Of a stretch of DNA of 64,000 nt, positions 23,187-36,596 are shown in pieces. The translations under genes were made by a program, and so were the position numbers. The DNA is taken from assembly GCA_004154925.1 (NCBI GenBank), contig QJNS01000139.1, forward strand, positions 1 to 64,000, in the 5' to 3' direction. The stretch comes from Monosporascus cannonballus (Eukaryota; Ascomycota; Sordariomycetes; Xylariales). The notes below the pieces were generated by a model, which was not told the DNA's origin, ran no database searches, and saw only the letters and a list, made by a program, of their open reading frames with translations. Positions within the stretch are counted from its first letter, which is position 1, and the number at the start of each line of letters is the position of its first letter.

Positions 23187-24527
23187 CGGGTATGGGTACC
23201 CGCATCTCCCGCCCCCATCTCGGCGTCCGGAAGAGATAGGGTGATGCGATTCAAGAAAAGATCGCCATGGCCGTTCCTCATCAGCGCAAATGCCATGGTT
23301 ACCTACAGTGGGCTTAGTGCTATTTTGAGTATCCGGCCGAAAATCTATGACAGGTAACCCCTGCAGATAGATATAACGCTATCACTATATTGCAGTTTTA
23401 ATTCATATAAACGTTTAATAAGACTAAAAAAGCTTAACTTGAAGTTAATAAATATAAATGCCTAAATACGATGTTAACTCTACTCTTGCGACGGAGAAGT
23501 AGGGTATCGGTGTGAACCAATCTGTAAATGGTCGTTACATTTTCGTCCAAATTGCCTGAGGTTGACAGGGATAGGAAGCATGTTGGTTCTACCTGCAGAA
23601 CACCCAGAGGCTCTAGCCAATCATATAGTACATACCCGTTTCAAGTTCCTGGCCCTGTGCTTACCCCTGTCAACCCCATCCTTTATAGGACCTTTTTTCA
23701 GTAATGATCCCAGGCGATACGAGCGATAGATAATTAGTGCCTTGGCTGGCGGTTACCATGCGAGGGGACTGATGGCGCAGGGTGAATTACAGAGGGCGAG
23801 GGTAGGGCTACGAAACTTGCATGAGATAGACGTGGAGTTCATCTTGTGTTCACCGGCCCGAGTTGTTAAATGCGCCCGGGTATTTTTAACTCCAACCACT
23901 GCGGCAATGCAGAACACTACACCTTAAGCGCTTAACATGCATGGTCTTGGTCCTACGTCTCTTCAAGCGGCCACAAGGCGTCACCATAACCAATTTTTAC
24001 TCACTACTGGCGCTTTGGGCCTTTTAGTGGATAATCGGCCGGTTGCTTTTTCCGCGTTACTGTAGTACAAACAGTTAAGATGTTGGTTGTTTAGCGTTGA
24101 CTGGTCGCCTCACGAGTGACGGAGGTGGCCTGTCTCTACCCCCACCCCAATAAAAGGCAATGCGCGCTTCCCAGCAGCTGCATTTTCTTGGAAAGTGGGT
24201 GCCCCTTAGGTGCCAGAAAAGTTACGTTGACGTCGGTAGAGCCGCCTGTTTCTCGCTCCTCCAGAATCAGGCAAACTTCTTCTTGTCTCTTCCCCGAGTG
24301 CGATACGACTGTCCTGTATGGGCACGAAAACAAATCTTTCGTGCGCAACTACTGAAGCGCAGTGTATTCAATCGCTACATTGCACTGCCTTGATATAGTC
24401 GCGTTACTCTTACGTGGATACGCATTGGAGAAGACGTTGGCTGTCGGGAATCCCTGTAGGGTTTCCTTTCTACGACCATATCAAAATCCTTCGTTGCCTC
24501 GGTTTAGAAGGTGCCCACCACCCTCAC
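23187..24527. other. Intergenic region, 1.3 kb
   Basis: This region lies between the PKS relic and the glycosyltransferase gene. It becomes more AT-rich near 23390-23470. No supported gene or RNA is seen. The right end must include the GT25 promoter. Confidence 0.5.
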
Positions 24528-25875
24528 ATGAGGTTCTCTCTTAGAAGATCCTCGTTCAAGATGTACCCAAAGCCTCCACCGAGTCGGACTCGATCGCAAT
24601 ACATTACTGCGGCTATTATAATACTCTGTTTTTTGGTGTTTAATAGTCGGCTTTGGGGCACAGGGTCCCCCTCTTTGGACTTGATAAATGAGATCAATAA
24701 CAGCACCTTCGGTGTAAGTCGCCGGCTTAAGATATAATATGGATAACGTCGCTCTAACAAGTGTTTCTGGCGGAGCAGTTCCAGGACATACTCGTCGTTG
24801 GCTTGCCGAGCCGAACAGACCGGCGCGATGGCATGACTCTACAAGCTGCTTTGAGCGGTATCCATATCAACTTCATTGATGGAGTCATGGGGGATACTAT
24901 ATTGGAAAAGGCCATTCCCAACGGCCCTGACCATAAGCCATTGCCAGGCCCCTCCATAGGGAGCTGGCGGGGCCATTTAAATGCTATCCAAGAGTAAGAA
25001 AGAAACCCCACTGTGGAACCCCCAGTTTTCTATGAGGTCATGGAGTGACAATAACTGACTTGAGAACTGTGTTGAATAGAGTTGTCCGGAGGAACCTGAC
25101 AACCGCCCTGATCCTTGAAGATGATGTCGACTGGGACGTGCGAATTAGGTCTCAGCTCCGCGATTTTGCTTTGTCCTCCAGGGCTCTCATACAGCCCCTA
25201 GTCGGCACGAATACCTACGCTGATCCTACCTATCCTCATCCTGAACCAGACTCAGCAGGCCACGATCCTGAGGTTTCTTTCGATGCGCGTCCTGAGACCG
25301 AGGCACCTCGGGTGTCACCATACGGCGACGACCGGGACGTGCTGTGGATCGGACACTGCGGGATGAGTTTCCCGTTTGAAAACAACCGCGATGCGCCAAG
25401 GGGGAGAGTGATCCACTTAGACGACGACACCGTCGCCGAGAAGAGGTATCTGTGGTCCATAATTAACCCCTTCACGCTCGTGGACGACTACCCGGAACAC
25501 ACGCGGGCGGTGCACCATGCGCAGGAGGGCGTCTGCACTCTGGGATATGCCGTCAGCCAGCGCGGCGCGCAGAAGCTGCTCTATGAGGTCGGGCTGAAGG
25601 ACGTGAGTGACGCTTTCGACATCCTCATGCGGTTCTTCTGTAATGGCGGTAAAGGCCGGAAGCCGCACCGGTGCCTTACTGTCCAGCCGAGTCTGTTTCA
25701 CCATTTCCGGCCCCAGGGCGCTTTAGCTTTCGAGAGCGATATTGGCGACCACGGGGATGGGTTCAGGGATCGTGAATATACTGATATGGTGCGTTGGAGT
25801 GTGAGGTTGAACGCCGAGACGATAATGGATGGTGGAACCGTGTTTCATGACCAATACCCGAATAGTGATGCATAA
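24528..25875 (+). CDS. GT25-type glycosyltransferase, type II membrane protein
   Basis: The gene has three exons: 24528-24711, 24762-24993 and 25065-25875. The introns are 50 and 71 bp, the phases agree, and the product is 408 residues. The first ATG at 24528 gives a basic N-terminus and one membrane anchor at residues of about 25-39 (YITAAIIILCFLVF), the layout of a Golgi type II enzyme; ATG 24561 is an alternative start. The family-25 fold begins with DILVVGLPSRTDRRD. The metal/nucleotide-sugar motif ALILEDDVDWD follows at about residues 153-163, and WIGHCGMSFP and CTLGYAVSQRGAQKLL come later. Relatives include bacterial LOS glycosyltransferases and collagen galactosyltransferases; in fungi the acceptor is unknown, and I infer glycoprotein or glycolipid modification. 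Intron 1 needs the donor GTGTAA for the frame to work, not the better-looking GTAAGT two bases later. The gene ends only 166 bp from the AT-rich transposon block. Confidence 0.92.
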
Positions 25876-26041
25876 GAGAAGTACGGTTATGGTTCCCCTC
25901 TTATCTTATTTTAATATAGAGCGCGCGTGTTACTTGTGTAACCACTATTTTTCACAGTTGTTCCTCGTATCGGGCGGCTTTGAAAGCTTGACACCAAAAT
26001 GTATAAGTTGAATCTGGATTCAGGTTACTATGGAGCTGAAT

Positions 26042-26447
26042 TATACCGACTAGGGTGTTTAACCAACTATTAAACCTTAGTCGTACGGGTTTATGTTAAC
26101 AGAAATAGTATGAGAATTTAAGTAATAAAATAACCTGATTACGTTTCGTAATAGTAAAGATATTTTAAATAGCGAAATTACATTATAAACTAGTATTATT
26201 TATATTATATAAATTAATATATTTATATATTAACATTTTATATTATTTCTAAACCGAATTCGAATAATTCTAGTATTAATTGTATTAAATTCAGTTCTAA
26301 TAACTTTATTAAAAATTATATTATATCAGGTTTTAATATTTTATTGTCGATTTTATAGAATTATTACGTAACCGATTTTATTTTATTTTCTTTTTGCTAT
26401 TTTTGTTTCAACTGTTTTTGGAAATCGTAATACGTTAAGTCGTAGTA
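26042..26447 (-). repeat. LTR of element 1 at the edge of the AT-rich block
   Basis: About 406 bp, reverse orientation. It shares the sequence around AAACCTTAGTCGTACGGG with the LTRs at 28025, 34525, 38424 and 56788. Its left end coincides with the change from normal to AT-rich composition. Confidence 0.7.
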
Positions 26448-27652
26448 CGACTTTTTTATTAGAATTGTTTATATTTAAAAATCTTTTTCTTTTTCGTATG
26501 GTATTTTGTTATCGTATCCAAACGTATTAAAAAATTAATCTTAATATTAGAAAACGAAATAACCTGCTTAAAGATATTATCTTTCGTTTTATAAATATAC
26601 TTATTTATTTTTAACGTACTCATTAGAGATTTTTTTAACCACATTTTTATTTCGGATCTTTTTTGTTATATTGAATATATTACGCAAAATTAAGGTTTGT
26701 ATGACATGAATAAGCTTTTTATTTTTTAACTTAAAAAGTTAGTTTCGAATTATTTAAAATAAAACCGGAATTTAAAAAAGCCGAAAAAAAGGAATAAGAG
26801 CAACTAAAGCTCGTAAACTTCGAAAATAAAAGAAACTATAGATTAATCAAATAATGCGCATATTATTTTCGAAACCTTTAAATTTTTTAAGCAACTAAAC
26901 AAATTAAAACGTAAAAAGAAATAAGTTAAATTAAAGAGTATAAACGCTGTTTTAATATAAGTTATCTTTTTTTAACTGGTTTAATATTGAACTTATTAAT
27001 TAATTGATTATTAATTAAAAATCTTTTAACTTTGTCAACTTTAACGTTATTAATAATTTTTTTTAATAAATCTTAAACGTTTATAAGATTTTTGGCAAGC
27101 TTTTAAATGTTGTTAGAATTTAAATATTTCTTTTATTTAATTAAATACTGAGTAAATCTTTTTTCTTCACATATTGAAAATTCTTTCCATTTCTTATATT
27201 ATTTAGTTTTTAATTTTTAAGGTTTTGTTACTTCGCATAGACATTAATAATATCCGATATTATATTTAATATTAAAATATTAAAAAATATAGATTAACAT
27301 TAAATAAATATTTCAATTAATAATTATGTTTTTAAAACTTGTGTAATAAATTTATATAAACTTATATATTTGAAATTATGATGTTTATTATATTTTCTAA
27401 TTCATTATATTTGATAAACAAATAAAACATTTTTAAACCTTTTTTAGTTATAATAATTACTCATTTAATTAGTTATAAACTTTCATTTTTTTTATATTTA
27501 TTAATATAATTTACCGAAATTATTTCACCGTAAACTTTATTGATCGTTAATAAGTTTACGATATATATTTTGGTAAATATTAAAAATGAAAAGAATAATG
27601 TTTATTAAAAGTATTTTAATATTTTTATAAATATTATAACTTATTAGTTAAT
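26042..27652 (-). mobile_element. Element 1 (minus-strand chromovirus), 3' part: LTR and chromodomain
   Basis: The LTR-like segment 26042-26447 is in reverse orientation. Its sense start TACTACGACTTAACG resembles the TGTTACGACCTAACG of element 2, and its sense end resembles the LTR ends of elements 2 and 4. Chromodomain remnants lie on the minus strand at about 27060-27190 (QYLIKWKKYLNSNNIWKLAK). Integrase coding (YNIYKNIKILLINIILF) lies at about 27560-27652, where element 2 interrupts it. The integrase continues at 34528. Confidence 0.78.
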
Positions 27653-28027
27653 TGTTACGACCTAACGGGCTCCGGGCTCAGGAAACGATTAACGAGGGTA
27701 ATACGGACCACCTTCCGAATCACGTAACGGATGCTTAGCAAAAATCTGCTAAATGCGAATAATCAACATTAAGCAACCATTTAGCAAAACCTTATTAAGC
27801 ATAATTAAGCAAAGATAAATAATAATACCTAAATTAATATATATATATATTATTTTTATAATTTAATTAATATTCATATATAATAATAATTTCTCATTTA
27901 AAATACTTTTAATATTATAAAATATAATACGTTATTATATTTATTATTTAATTTCCTACGATATTTCTGTTAATATAAACTCGTACGACTAAGGTTTAAT
28001 AATTAATTAAACCCTTTAGCCGTTATA
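27653..28027 (+). repeat. 5' LTR of element 2
   Basis: About 375 bp starting TGTTACGACCTAACGGG. Compared with the partner LTR at 34147 the differences are mostly C/T and G/A. The exact right border is uncertain by a few bases. Confidence 0.85.
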
Positions 28028-28899
28028 CATTATAAATTTTTATTTAATAATACTGTTAAACTTTGAATAATATCGCCGATATTATATTTATTAATAAGCA
28101 GCCCGAATAGCCCATTTACTAAGTCCTTAATAACCCGAATATTGGAATGGAATCCGATAAGGAAAAAAAAAGCCTTGCCTTTTTCGCAAAGATGTTTTCC
28201 GGCATCTGGACGCTATAAACGAACGCATTATTTAGCTTAAAAGAGATAATAATGATCTTACGATGTCTTTTTAAGCCGCTTATAAAAAGCTTAAGAAAAA
28301 AAGAAAAACTTCCGAAATCGGGAAACCTTTTCGAATAAACTCGATTATCCAACTGAATTTTACTAAGGAATTAGGAAAGGTCCTTAAGTTTTTTAACCTA
28401 GAACTTTTCGACAAAATTTCGACTAAGCTATAATTATTTTTCATTTAATGCCGAACGTATTTTAAATATTTTTTTATTCGATTAATTACGTTTAATATAC
28501 AAATTATATTCGTAATCGGATAATTTATCAAATATACCGTTATTTAATTTAAGCCCGTTATAAGAATGTATATTAATTTGTTAATAAAAAATCAAAATCT
28601 AAAAATAATACGAATTTATAATAATTATAAATAATTTAAATAAATATTAATAAAAACTTTTTAAATAATAAAAAAGATATTAACAGCTAAAATATAAATT
28701 TAATAATATAATAAAAAGAATTAATATCTCGTTATAATGATACGTTTATTTAATTAACCTTTAAATTAAATTAATTATAAAACATATTAATAATTAAATT
28801 TTTCAAATAGTTTAAAAATATAAAAAAGGTTATTTAAGTTTAATCAATCTAATTATATATCGGATTATATCGCGATAGTAATTAAGATCGACGATCGAT

Positions 28900-31800
28900 A
28901 ATGTACCTAGCGCATTAAAGATATTAAAGGAAAAAATAACAGCAAATCCCGATATACGGCTAATACCAGCATTTTTCGATACGATAACACTTTTTACGAT
29001 ACGAAATCAGGACTTATAGAATTAAAAGTTATTTATAAGAAGGATTAAAACCAGACCAAATGCTTTAATTATAACAAAATAGAGCATAAAGCAGCATAAT
29101 ATAAAGCACCTAAAATACTCCGTTAAAATAATTGGAAATCTGTACCCGAAAGATAATTTTAAAAAAATCAGAAAAACAGAAATAAATCTATTAATATGAT
29201 TCGGCTTAAGTACGTATTAGGCCTCTTATAGCGGAAAATCTAACGGGGAATACGAAAACCCAGGAAGCTGGCTCGATAAATATTGCGAGCATAATAAAAG
29301 GTATTATAAGGATAAATACGTAAATATTAGGATTAGACAGAAAAAATCTGTCCCGGAACCCTTAATCGATACGGCAAAATATATGCCATATATTGTCGAC
29401 GACGAAAATATTTCGATTACGAAAAATGGAAATAATAAATTTACGGATAAATTATCAGTACGTATTATGAAAAATTCGATTTTCCAAATTAGATCTAAAA
29501 TAATAAAAATAATAAATAATAATATTGATATTTTCGATTTATAGCCCTAAAAGATATTCAGTAATTGGCCGAAATAAAAAGCTAGCCCCAAAAAAATTAA
29601 TATCCGTAAAAAAACCATTTTTGTTATTATTAATAATATATTTACTAAACGGAAAAAAATTAATCCAGTACATAATGGAAAAATATTATCAGAAAATTAT
29701 TACCGCTTTTTATTTTCAGTTAATATTTATTATAAACCCTTATAAAAAGGTTATAAAGAAGAAAAATACATTATTTTATAGGAAAGCCTTAAAATAATAA
29801 TTAGTACGACGCATAATAAAATATAATCGAAACCATAAGAAAATAATTTACTGAATATAAAAAGAATTATAATAAAATTAAAAATAATTAATATAATTTG
29901 AAGAAATAATATGCCGGAAATAATAATAAATATAGCAATTTAACGCGCTAAATATAAAAATATAAATAAAGCTCGATAAACTAGAATAAGAATTAAAAGA
30001 AAAAGGTTATTTATAAAAAAGTTAAAGGATAACAAAATCAAAAGAAATAAAAGAATTTTTTAAAAAAAGCTTTAAACGCGACGATAAAAACTGTTAATAA
30101 CCTTATTATTTTGAATATACAAATCGAAACGTATTGATACACCGTAATAGTAAACTGCGGAACTTAGGGGGAATTATATTATACCGGATATGGTTAATAA
30201 GTTCAAATTGTTATAAAGATATATGTTAAAACTCTACATAGCGATAAATGCCGAAAGTTAGGAATTCGTTTACGATAACGAGAAAATTATACGCGAAATT
30301 AATTATTTTAAAATTTTTATCCAAGGATAATACCAAACAGTTAATTTCGATATCATTTTATTTAGGAATTACGATATAATCTTAAAAAGGCTATAGATAT
30401 ACCAGTATAAAGTTTTGATTAATAAAGAGATTGGCTAAGTAAAGTTCGCCTTACATCTTATTAACGGATAAAAAAAATTAAGATTATAATATTCGATTGA
30501 AAATGGCGACAAATAAAGGCATAAAAACGATAAAAACCTTGCCACCCAAAGGGATACGATATAAGAAAAAGAAATGGATATTAAAGAAGAATACGACGTA
30601 TCGTTACTATTATTAAAGCGAAACTAAAGCAACTAAATAATAATCTAGAATAATAGCTCTAAAAGTTAGAAAATCGGATTAATATATTATTATAATACTA
30701 TAAATATAAGCAACTTTTTTAAAAAAGCTTAATACCAAACTACTAGAATATAACGAATAGGATTATAAGATAATCTTTAAGGAAAAATCTTTAACGAAGT
30801 TTTACCCCATTTACAATTTTAACGAAAACGAATTACGTATTTTTAAAAGATACCTAAAAAATCGATTACAAAAAAATGAATTCGATTTTCGAAATTACTA
30901 ACAAATTATCTAATGTTTTTCGTATTAAAAAAGGACTGAAAATTACAATTTATAGTTAACTATTAATAATTATTAAACGATATTACTGTTAAAAATCGAA
31001 TACCATTATCCTTAATCACAAAAATAAAGAACCGATTTTACGGAACCAAATAATTTACAGCATTCGATCTTAAAGATGGATATAACCTTATTAGGATTAA
31101 AAAAGAATACGAATAAAAAATGGCTTTTAGAACGAAATACGAACTATTTAAGACGTAATTATATTAATAGGATTTATAAACGTACTAACAACCTTTCAGC
31201 GGATAGTTAATTATATATTACGGGAATATCTCGATGTTTTCGTCGTTTGCTATCTCGACGACATTTTTATTTTCTCAGAAACGGAGAAAATATGCGCAAA
31301 ATGCGTTCATAAAGTTTTTTAAGCTTTACTGATGTAAACTTATTTATTAACGCAAAAAAGAATCAATTTCACGTATAGGAAATAAAATATCTAGAATGTA
31401 TCATTACCTTAAAACATATCAAGATAAACCTCTAAAAATTGCTGCAGTTACAGAATGGCAAACGCCAATTACAGTCAAAGAGATACAGGTATTTCTTAGA
31501 TTCGTTAATTATTATAGAAAATTTATTCGAAACTTTAGCAAAATAATTATACCCTTAACGAACCTTATAAAAAAAGTTCAAATAAATGTCAGATACGGAA
31601 AAAGCGTTTTAGAATATCAAAAATACTATTACCAGCGAACTAATATTAATTATGTACGATCCAAACCGTTTTATTGAACTAAAAACCGATATTTCGAATT
31701 ACGCGTTAAACGTAATAATCGAATAACGAAATAATTAAGGCAAATTGTACTCAATTACATTTTTCTTATATAAGCTAAAAAAGCCAAGCTTAACTACAGT

Positions 31801-33460
31801 ATTCCAGATAAGGAATTTATAGCTATTATTATGGCATTTCGAAAATTTAGGCATTTTTTAAAAGAAAACTTGTACCAGGTTAAAGTTTATACGGATTATT
31901 AAAATTTTACCCGTTTTATTACGACCAAAGAACTTATAAGACGATAATTTCGTTATGCGAAAAAATTGGAAAACTTTGATTTCGTTATCATTTATAAAAA
32001 AAAGTTTAAAAAATAATAAAGCAAACGCTTTAAATCAACGATCAAACCTCGAAAAGATATTAGTTAAAATTAGCCATATAATTTTTGATATTACCATAAA
32101 AAGACATTTACGGCCGCAATAGATTACGATAATTCGAGCAGTACCTTTCGATATATATTAAAAAATTTAACAGTATAATAACGGTCTTCTAGAAAACTAG
32201 AAAACGGACAAAACATAAATTACAGAAAAATACCAAAAATATTTAGTACGAAATATATACAAACATAAGTTATATAAATATCCAAGGATTTACAAAATCC
32301 TAGAACGATTTTAATGCATACATTTTTTTTAAAATAAAATTAACGATATAGAAACTCATACAGCAATATGATATTTGCGTTAAAATAAAAGTTCGACGAT
32401 ATAAGCCATACAGAGAATTATAACTATTACCAGCTATAGAACGACCATAATATTTAATTATATTCCATTTTATTACTAAATTTCTTATATTAAAACAGTC
32501 TAATTATAGAAATATATTACGACAGTATTTTCGTAAATATCGATCAATTCACGAAAGTTTCTTATTTTCTATTATATTACGAAAGCATAAACGTTAAATA
32601 AATAGCATATATTTTTTGAAATATATTTTTAGCATATACGGATTATTAATAAAACTTATTTCAAATAAAAGATTAATATTTACATGTAAGTTTTAGGAAA
32701 GCCTTATGATATAAAGCGGCCTAAATTACAAATTATTTAGCGTTTTTAAAACTTAAATAGATAAATAAATAAAACGAACGAACCAAATTTTGGAAATTTA
32801 CTTACGGTATTACATTAATTACGAAAAAAATAATTGGGCTAAAAAATTACCTATTACCTAATTCACCTACAATACCAACTATTACGAAAATAACAAAATA
32901 ATATTAACGAATGCAAATTTTGGTTTTATTCCAGAAATTTACAGAAAAATACGCGATGACGGTTTAATCAATATCAAAACAATTTTTACATTAAAATAAT
33001 TATAAAACCTACATCAAAAAATAAAAACAGAAATAAAATTCGTACGTAATCAGGTAAACAAATATTACAGCTAAAAAAGGTTAAAAGGATTAACTTTCGA
33101 GAAAAAGGAAATGGTTTTCCTTATTATCAAGAATATTCAAATAAAACGATTTAACAAAAAACTTAATTTCAAATATATCGGTCCATATAAAATTATTAAG
33201 AAAATCTTAAAAAATAATTACTAATTAAAATATCTACCAAAAGTTAAATTTCATCCAATCTTTTACTTCTTTTTATTCGAATTCGTAATAAATATAATCA
33301 AAATACATACAGCACAAAACGATATAAAAATAAAAAATAAACAGGCATATAAGGTAAAAAATATTTTCGACATACAGAAATAAAACAAATTTACCTAACA
33401 TCTAATCAAGTAAAAAAGCACCCGGATTCCGAAAATATCTGGAACCCGCTAAAAATCTTA
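28900..33460 (+). pseudogene. gag-pol remnant of element 2
   Basis: The remnant is read with many stops. The zinc knuckle at 29061-29103 has the CX2CX4HX4C spacing, but the second and third Cys are Tyr (TGT to TAT) and a Gln codon is TAA, all RIP-type changes. RT is recognised by TFQRIVNYILREYLDVF and then CYLDDIFIFS at 31248-31277. The RT-RNase H connection [18 protein letters not shown] lies in the open frame 31396-31677. RNase H is recognised by ELKTDISNYALNVII near 31677, integrase by CVKIKVRRYKPYRELQLLP near 32370, and chromodomain by HPDSENIWNPLKIL at 33416-33459. This is the pol order of Ty3/gypsy chromoviruses. Nothing here could be translated into an active protein. Confidence 0.88.
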
Positions 33461-34146
33461 TTAACATTTAACGCCTATTAAAAACCTTTTACCAATAACA
33501 ACGGACTACTAAAAATAATCGCATCCCAATTAATATTTTTAACGAACTAATCGACATTACCAATACCAGACCAATTCACGGGACTAGCAGAAAAAACTAA
33601 TACGGCTATGAAAACCTCGGCGATGGCCTATTCCTGACGTTCTTGCTTTTCTAATTCCTCGAACGACTATAATTCCCGTTATACTATTTTTATTTCTTTT
33701 AAACGAAAAAAAGTTTTCTATTTCCGAAAACGGATTCAACGCGCGATAGCCTTATATATCTCCTGCTAATAACGTTTTTGCAACTTTAAAAAACGTTTTT
33801 TTTACAAAAACCTCTTTTCGTTTTAAATCATAATTTTCGGCGCGAATATGTTCTAAAAAGGAAAAAAAATTAGTAATCCCGTTATAAAGATATTTACGTT
33901 TGATATAAGTCTTATATTTAAAAACGTTTTTCATTATTTCGCATTTTTAATTTTTAAAAAAACATAAGAAATACGGCAAAATATTGAAATTAAAATCGTG
34001 AAAGATAAAAAGCATGTTTTACTAACCAATGATAAAAGAAATTTAACGACGACCTTTAATAATATAACCCGATATCGTGAAGAACCGGTGATATTTATTA
34101 AGAAAAATAAAATTTTAAAAGTAAAATTTGGGGAAAAAGAAGATCG

Positions 34147-34527
34147 TATTACGATTTAACAGGTTCCGGCCTTAGGAAACGGTTAACGAGAATAATACGG
34201 ATTACCTTCCGAGTTACGTAACGGGTGCTTAGCAAAGATCTGCTAAATACGAATAATCAGCATTAAATAACTATTTAGCAAAACTTTGCTAAGTATAATT
34301 AAGTAACGATAAATAATAATACCCAAATTAATATATATATATACGTTTATTATTTCTATAATTTAGAGAAAATTAATTTGTAATAATAATTTGTTATTTA
34401 AGATATTTTTGGTGTTATAAAATATAATACGTAATTATCCTTATTGCTTAATTTCTTACGATACTTCTGTTAATATAAACCCGTACAACTAAGGTTTAAT
34501 AGTTGGTTAAACCTCTTAGCCGTCAAA
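34147..34527 (+). repeat. 3' LTR of element 2
   Basis: About 380 bp starting TATTACGATTTAACAGG, the RIP-mutated counterpart of the 5' LTR start. It ends near CCGTCAAA and is followed by TTAAT. Confidence 0.85.
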
Positions 34528-36180
34528 TTAATGCATTATTTTTAACCTGATTATTATATTCGTAATTAATATAAACCGTAAATATATTATTAATATTTAA
34601 ATTACCAGTTTAGTTTATCTGTTTATTTAAAGTCTAAATAAAATGAATAATTAATAATTGAAGTTAATTTATATTGCAAAAGTTTACCTAAATTTTAAAT
34701 CGAATATAATTTCTTTATTAGAAACGATTTTATATAATAATTTGCGTACGTTAAATGTATATTTGAAAAAAAAGTATACATTATTTGTTCTTATTTTCGC
34801 ATTTTGTAATAAAGTAAAAAGTATTTTTTAATTAATCTGTTCACGATTAAACACATGTTATTATAATATGTTTTTATAGTTACACTTTTCGATAAATTAA
34901 ATTTAATAATATTATTGTTTGATAATTATATTATATAACTTTTTTATAACTAGTAATAATTATAATTATTTTATACAGTTTATATTATTATAGATGAATG
35001 GCGTGATGGAAATCGCATTCTTGTTATATATTTTTTATATTAATAAATCGTCTTTAAGGAAATAATGAATTTATTAAGATAAAATATGATATTACGTCTA
35101 TAATTAACCTCGGCTAAAAAAAGAGTCCGAGTTTCGTAATGTTTTAGAAATTCTCTTTCGTGATTTATTTAACTCTAAGCATATTATTATTATTTATAAT
35201 ATTTTTAAAGTTTTAATTAGTAAGGTGTAGTAGTATAAATAAAATAAAATTAGGCTTTTTATTTCAACAACTATTTTATACCGTTATATAATTAATTTAT
35301 GCGTATATATTAAAATTAAGTCTTTTTTACTTCAATTTACTTGGCTACTAAAGAAAGAAAATTGAGTTTAATTAATTATCGAAATCATTTTCACCTTTTT
35401 AATTAAGTTTAGGAAAAATAAGATTTTAGTCAAAAATATAAATAATTATAACTACGGTTATTAAAAATACAAAAACGCATATTACGTTATACAAAATAAC
35501 AACGATATAAATAATTAATATTAACACAAAATTTTGAAATCCTATTAATTAAAAAGATATGTAAAGATTAAATGTTTTCGAAAGTTTATTCAATACTTAA
35601 TCTTGAATTAACCGATTTCGAAAAGGTATATAATTTAAAAATAAAGATATTTAAATATAAAATCTAATTACACATACTTTAAATCGATTGTATAATTTAA
35701 GAAGTAACTTATTTCGAAAAAACCTTTAATATAATAAAACGATATTCGAATATTTAAAAGTTAAATGATAAGTATAAATTAATCAAAATTAATAACGAAA
35801 ACTGATACATTAAAATTATAAAAACGAAAGTACGTTTTAAATAATTAGTTTATATAACATTTTAATTAATTAGAACTAAAGTAATACCATTACAATTAAC
35901 GATATAAATAATATTATTGCCGTAAATAAAAAAAGAAATAAAATTATAACACTTACGATGTTGTTTACGAAAAGAAGATTTAAAAAAATTAATATTTTTA
36001 ACATAGTTAGAAAATAGATTCAATTTATAACATAATATACTTTAAAAGGTTTGGGCTTAATATATCGATATTCTATAAAAGTATTAATTAAAGATATATT
36101 TCTTAGTGTTCGGTAACATTAATCAATTAAATAATCTTAATACTATAATTAATTTAAATTTGAATTTAACAATAAAGATA
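34528..36180 (-). mobile_element. Element 1, integrase continuation and flank
   Basis: On the minus strand at about 34533-34660 the integrase sequence continues in the frame used to the left of element 2 (TKLVI, then ILIIYLRFILITN). From about 34,700 to 36,180 the sequence is AT-rich with no readable landmark. I infer that it is the earlier part of the same pol, up to the insertion of element 3. Confidence 0.6.
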
Positions 36181-36596
36181 TGCAATAAATCTGTCATATA
36201 TCCATCTGGAGATATAAGCAGTATTCGAACAGGGTCTTAATTTGTAGAAAACAATAAGACGAGAAATAATTCAGTAATTTGTTCGTTAAAAAGGTTTACG
36301 GACTTTTTCTTTAATTAAAAAGCGTTACCTCTAATTAAAAAATTAGATTAATAAATAAGGAACAAAATTAAGCAGGTGCTATTTATATGAAAAACTCGTT
36401 TTGTTATATATATCTCAATTCCGAACGTAACTATGTCGTAGGTTTATAAAATATATGTAATTTGATTCAAATTACTTAAATTATTTAAATTACTTAAAAG
36501 AATGAAGAACATGTGGCTGGAATTTAGCTGTTGCGCACCCGCGTTAGATTTTAAAAAAAATGTTTTCTTAAAACTAATACTTTTATTTTCGTAATA
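36180..36596 (-). repeat. 3' LTR of element 3
   Basis: About 415 bp, sharing a long similarity with 61525-61931, including the conserved GC-rich segment with GAATTTAGCTGTTGCGCAC. The left border is approximate. Confidence 0.65.

Larger units (their letters stand above)
27653..34527 (+). mobile_element. Element 2: Ty3/gypsy chromovirus, complete but dead
   Basis: This is a 6.9-kb plus-strand element with LTRs at 27653-28027 and 34147-34527, both beginning T(G/A)TTACGA, and a TTAAT duplication at 27648-27652 and 34528-34532. Inside, in order, are the gag zinc knuckle (29061-29103), RT with YLDD (31251-31262), RNase H (about 31676-31960), integrase (about 32340-33000) and chromodomain (about 33330-33460). 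It is inserted in the integrase of element 1: removing it and one TTAAT restores one frame across the site (LEIYLRF-type sequence into NIYKNIK), with stops only at RIP-type sites. Confidence 0.88.
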
